This document shows positions 61,240-64,000 of a stretch of DNA of 64,000 bases, piece by piece. Below the pieces are notes generated by a model. The model was given only the letters and a program-made list of their open reading frames with translations, did no database searches and was not told the DNA's origin. The DNA comes from Pontederia crassipes (taxonomy: Eukaryota; Streptophyta; Magnoliopsida; Commelinales; Pontederiaceae): NCBI GenBank assembly GCA_030549335.1, contig CM060183.1:20658552-20722551 (forward strand), in the 5' to 3' direction. How positions within the stretch are numbered: position 1 is the stretch's first letter; the number at the start of each line of letters is the position of its first letter. A program made the position numbers and the translations under genes.

Positions 61240-62160
61240 CACTCAGTGTCCCCCCTCCATCCGCCCCATCCGACGACCGTGGATAGTGAGTGAGGTTCAG
61301 GGGGTAGCGCGTGCGGTTCACGGCGTAAGGAGCGGTTCAGGACAAAAGAACTGTCAGTTTGCGGTGAAAAAAATTGAAGAGAGGGAGCTTAGGGTCGTTC
61401 GGCGGGGATGAGGTGGTCGGCGAATCGTCCCCTCTTTGTCGTCTTATGATCCGTTCATCGACCGCAGTTGTGGTGTTTGTCGGCGTTCGGGACAGGGACA
61501 ACGATGATGCGACGAGGATGACGATGAGCGCATATCCACGGTGGGGACGGCAACATCGTCAGCGATTTCGAGGGGGGACAATGACATAGCCGAGAGGTGC
61601 AGTGGAGGCCGCCGCGATCCCAGCGGCCATTTGTGCCGGAGTGGAGGCCGAGAAAGGGAGCTCAAGGCACGGGGCACTACGAAGCCCAACGATGAGGTCG
61701 TAGTAGAAGGGGATGAGGAAAAGTTGATTCATCGATTTCTGTCATCGACCACTTGATTCCTCCACAACATCATCTCCACCACCCTCTGCGTGCTCTGATC
61801 CCCCTCTCCCTCCTTCCCCTCCGACCATCAGAACTTTCGTTCCATCCTTCGTGAGATCGCCTCCGGCAGTGTCCATCGTCGCCCTCGATGGATTGCCTCT
61901 TTGTTGCTGCGTGCCAAGTCTTCGTCGCCCCGCGAGATCGCCGTTGCGAGATCACCCCACCGCTAGATCACTGTCGCTGAGATCTTCGTATCGCCTCCGT
62001 GAGATCACCATCATGAGATCATTGCCACCATGAGGTAGCCATCGTCTTCGCCGCCCCGAGGTCGCCGTCACTGCACCATCTTCGCCATCGCCTCATGGTC
62101 ATCGTCCGAGTTCCCCTTTTTTCTTCGATTTTTTTTCGTTGAATCGAATCGTCCATTTTC
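61240..62160. other. GC-rich island with degenerate GAGATC repeats
   Basis: An abrupt GC-rich block in AT-rich surroundings. From about 61850 to 62080 it repeats a degenerate word around GAGATC(A/G)CC(G/A) and CGTCGCC at short intervals. Open frames occur on both strands (61374-61589, 61444-61689, 61541-61756, 61770-61955) with arginine- and serine-rich, low-complexity translations, so I do not call a gene. It may be another insert like those at 16.9-18.2 kb and 48.0 kb. Confidence 0.45.
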
Positions 62161-62421
62161 ACCTCTCTATACTTACTTAAAAAGGGGAGATGGTGCACGA
62201 AATCTGTGCCTCCGACGGGCGCAGATGGGGGGAGAGGAGTCCTCCCCCAACCCCATTAAATCCTTTATTTATTTATTTCTACCTTCTGTAAGCTCTCAGC
62301 TTCGGACACTTCGCAGTATTCAGTATGACATTTCTGGATCGAATCCATTGACTTAGATTCTTCTCCCTTGAGATTGTCAAAATCAGGTTTCCTTGAACAT
62401 TGTCTTGTTTGGAGTTCTCTT

Positions 62422-62425
<4 letters not shown>

Positions 62426-62479
<54 letters not shown>
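62426..62479. repeat. CT microsatellite
   Basis: About 27 uninterrupted CT dinucleotides. It generates the spurious R/E and S/L repeat peptides seen in frames here. Confidence 0.95.
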
Positions 62480-62483
<4 letters not shown>

Positions 62484-64000
62484 TCTCCTCGGAATTCTTT
62501 TATGTACAAAAGAAAAATGCTTTAAATGAATCTTGGCATTGCTATTTTTTTGGTATCTCTTTACATGGGTCGCCCATGATCTCATTTAACTTGGAAAATG
62601 TGTGACCTTGGTGTCTCGGTGCTTGAACCCTTTTCATGACACCGGTTCTTTGCTGCAATGCTCATGTCAAACACAAAAGTTTCTTCCCTCTAGTTCGCAT
62701 TATGTTTTAGCTAACATTAAGTTGGATGTTGTACTTTCCATCTGATCTTTGTGTATCAGTGTATGTGCTTCCTCGTCATCAACTGTCAAACCTTTTCTTT
62801 CGAAGCTTTGTTCTGAGGTTTTTTAGGTGTTCTAGTAGAAGGATGTGTGCTATACTGCTATGGTCAAAGACAATGCAGTTGTCTTTTAAACGTCTTCTTA
62901 TTTAAGTATCATTGATGTTGGGATTTGTTGATCTCATCTTCACGATCGGAAACGAGCTCCCATGTCTGAGATGAGTTCTCAACACCTGCGAGGACTGTAA
63001 GTTCTTCTTTTTCTCTTTCCCCTTCTGCTGTCCCCCAATGCTTCGTTCCATTAGTAGTATTAGCTACTAATGATGTGTTGTCATTTTTCTTGTTTGAAGT
63101 TTAATTTTTGTCTTCTGGTGATGAAAAGAAGAGGCCATCATACTGGAAGATTTAGTTATCCAGTTCTAATTTCATTAATGGCTAAGCCATCTCTAGCTGA
63201 AACCAATAAATTTCTTCCTGCGATTGATGAGTTCCCATACTCCTGTGAACCAAATGTGAAGGCATTGACCATCAAAATAGCAAGGTCACCTTCAGTAGGC
63301 ATTGAAGAGAAATACATCCCAATCTCTCCTTCCATTTCCATATCCCCACATCTAAACTCCTCTTCTCCACCATCCTCAGCTTTTTTTCAGCCTTGCAGTC
63401 ACCTTACATTTCTCCAAGGACCTTGGAACCACCACCACAACTAGAGAAGATTAGCATATCATCAACCACGAATCCATCCCCAAGTTCATACTCTTATACA
63501 CACTTTGATGATGTTCCCAGCACTTCTTACACTCCTCCATCCGAGAGCTATGATTTCCCTATTGGCATAATCGACCACAAGCCTAAGTTCTCTGACGCAA
63601 TGACCGCACCTCCTCGCATTTCATTCTCCTTACTAGTGCCCCGAGTATCCTTCGCAAAAGCATCAATGCATGTTTCTTCCAATGCGAAACTCTGAAGCTG
63701 TGATGTGTACATTGGATTCCACAGTTAGAACGTTAATCTCATTCGCTTCTGTAAATGTCTAAAGTCTGAGCTTGAGCTCCAGGGAATAACCTCATTCGCT
63801 GCTGACTGCGCGAAATACTCTGATACACAGAGCCATCATATTGCTGATCGAATTATACGCTTAGCCACATTTGGTGTAGTTGTGGTGACTCCATCCAGCT
63901 TCCTTAATCATCTTGAGGAAATCATATTTTTTATCAAAAGAAGAATCTCATCCCAGTTCTATTTGACACGGACCTTGCATAAATTATAAATTGTTTTTAT
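62480..64000. other. Unassigned DNA, possible gene edge
   Basis: Two overlapping plus-strand frames (63070-63444 and 63393-63695) have balanced composition and P/S-rich translations (SLAETNKFLPAIDEFPYSCE; SYTHFDDVPSTSYTPPSESY), which is more gene-like than nearby DNA, yet they lie in different frames and match nothing I recognise. They might be a decayed coding exon. The window ends without resolving it. Confidence 0.3.

Noticed and set aside
62265-62605. Frames encoding RE-repeat or SL-repeat peptides
   Set aside because: Produced by the CT microsatellite at 62426-62479.
36400-64000. Possible tRNA genes or CRISPR arrays
   Set aside because: No cloverleaf-like sequence with conserved A and B boxes was noticed and none of the repeats has the direct-repeat and unique-spacer pattern of CRISPR. 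The tRNA-like words found are LTR primer sites.

Overview
This is nuclear DNA of a flowering plant, most likely a monocot. The genes are split by short AT-rich introns and code for plant-specific or chloroplast-targeted proteins (PsaG, a Sec14/nodulin-type lipid transfer protein, a LORELEI-like GPI-anchored protein, a plant KASH protein). The intronless psaG reading frame is strongly GC-biased at third positions, a habit of many commelinid monocots, while the surrounding DNA is AT-rich and packed with plant transposons. I cannot name the species; a Zingiberales-type genome such as banana is a guess only.

Layout. 1-8.1 kb: gene-free DNA with a decayed RTE-type LINE (3.7-6.3 kb). 8.2-14.4 kb, plus strand: a 13-coding-exon SEC14/SFH phosphatidylinositol-transfer gene with a separate leader exon. 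16.7-22.7 kb: a candidate long-terminal-inverted-repeat (Mutator-like) element with a GC-rich minisatellite interior; a complete, gag-only LTR retrotransposon (18,382-22,579, with target duplication) is nested in its right arm. 22.7-27 kb: AT-rich, no gene seen. 27.2-30.3 kb, plus: LORELEI-like gene with a 2.5-kb second intron. 31.96-32.46 kb, plus: psaG. 33.0-36.0 kb, minus: WIP-type KASH nuclear-envelope protein. 39,095-46,594: a complete-ended CACTA (En/Spm) transposon with decayed TNP2 and a second transposon gene, inserted into the first unit of a tandem repeat that continues to 47.1 kb. 47.8-48.3 kb: a second, shorter member of the 16.7-kb element family. 50,232-55,927: a Ty3/Gypsy chromovirus with both LTRs and a chromodomain, whose polyprotein has one frameshift and one nonsense codon. 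It lies only 63 bp past the stop of a minus-strand gene for an N-myristoylation-type (MGC start) protein of unknown function (55,991-57,004). 57.7-64 kb: a short RTE-derived repeat, then mostly unassigned DNA with microsatellites and two GC-rich stretches.

The five host genes are unrelated single genes, as is usual for plants; there is no operon-like logic. The most informative structure is the nesting of mobile elements: a retrotransposon inside an inverted-repeat element, a CACTA inside a satellite unit, and a chromovirus at the 3' edge of a gene. I found no CRISPR, tRNA or rRNA. The best candidate for something under-described is the two-member family of inverted-repeat elements carrying GC-rich arrays.
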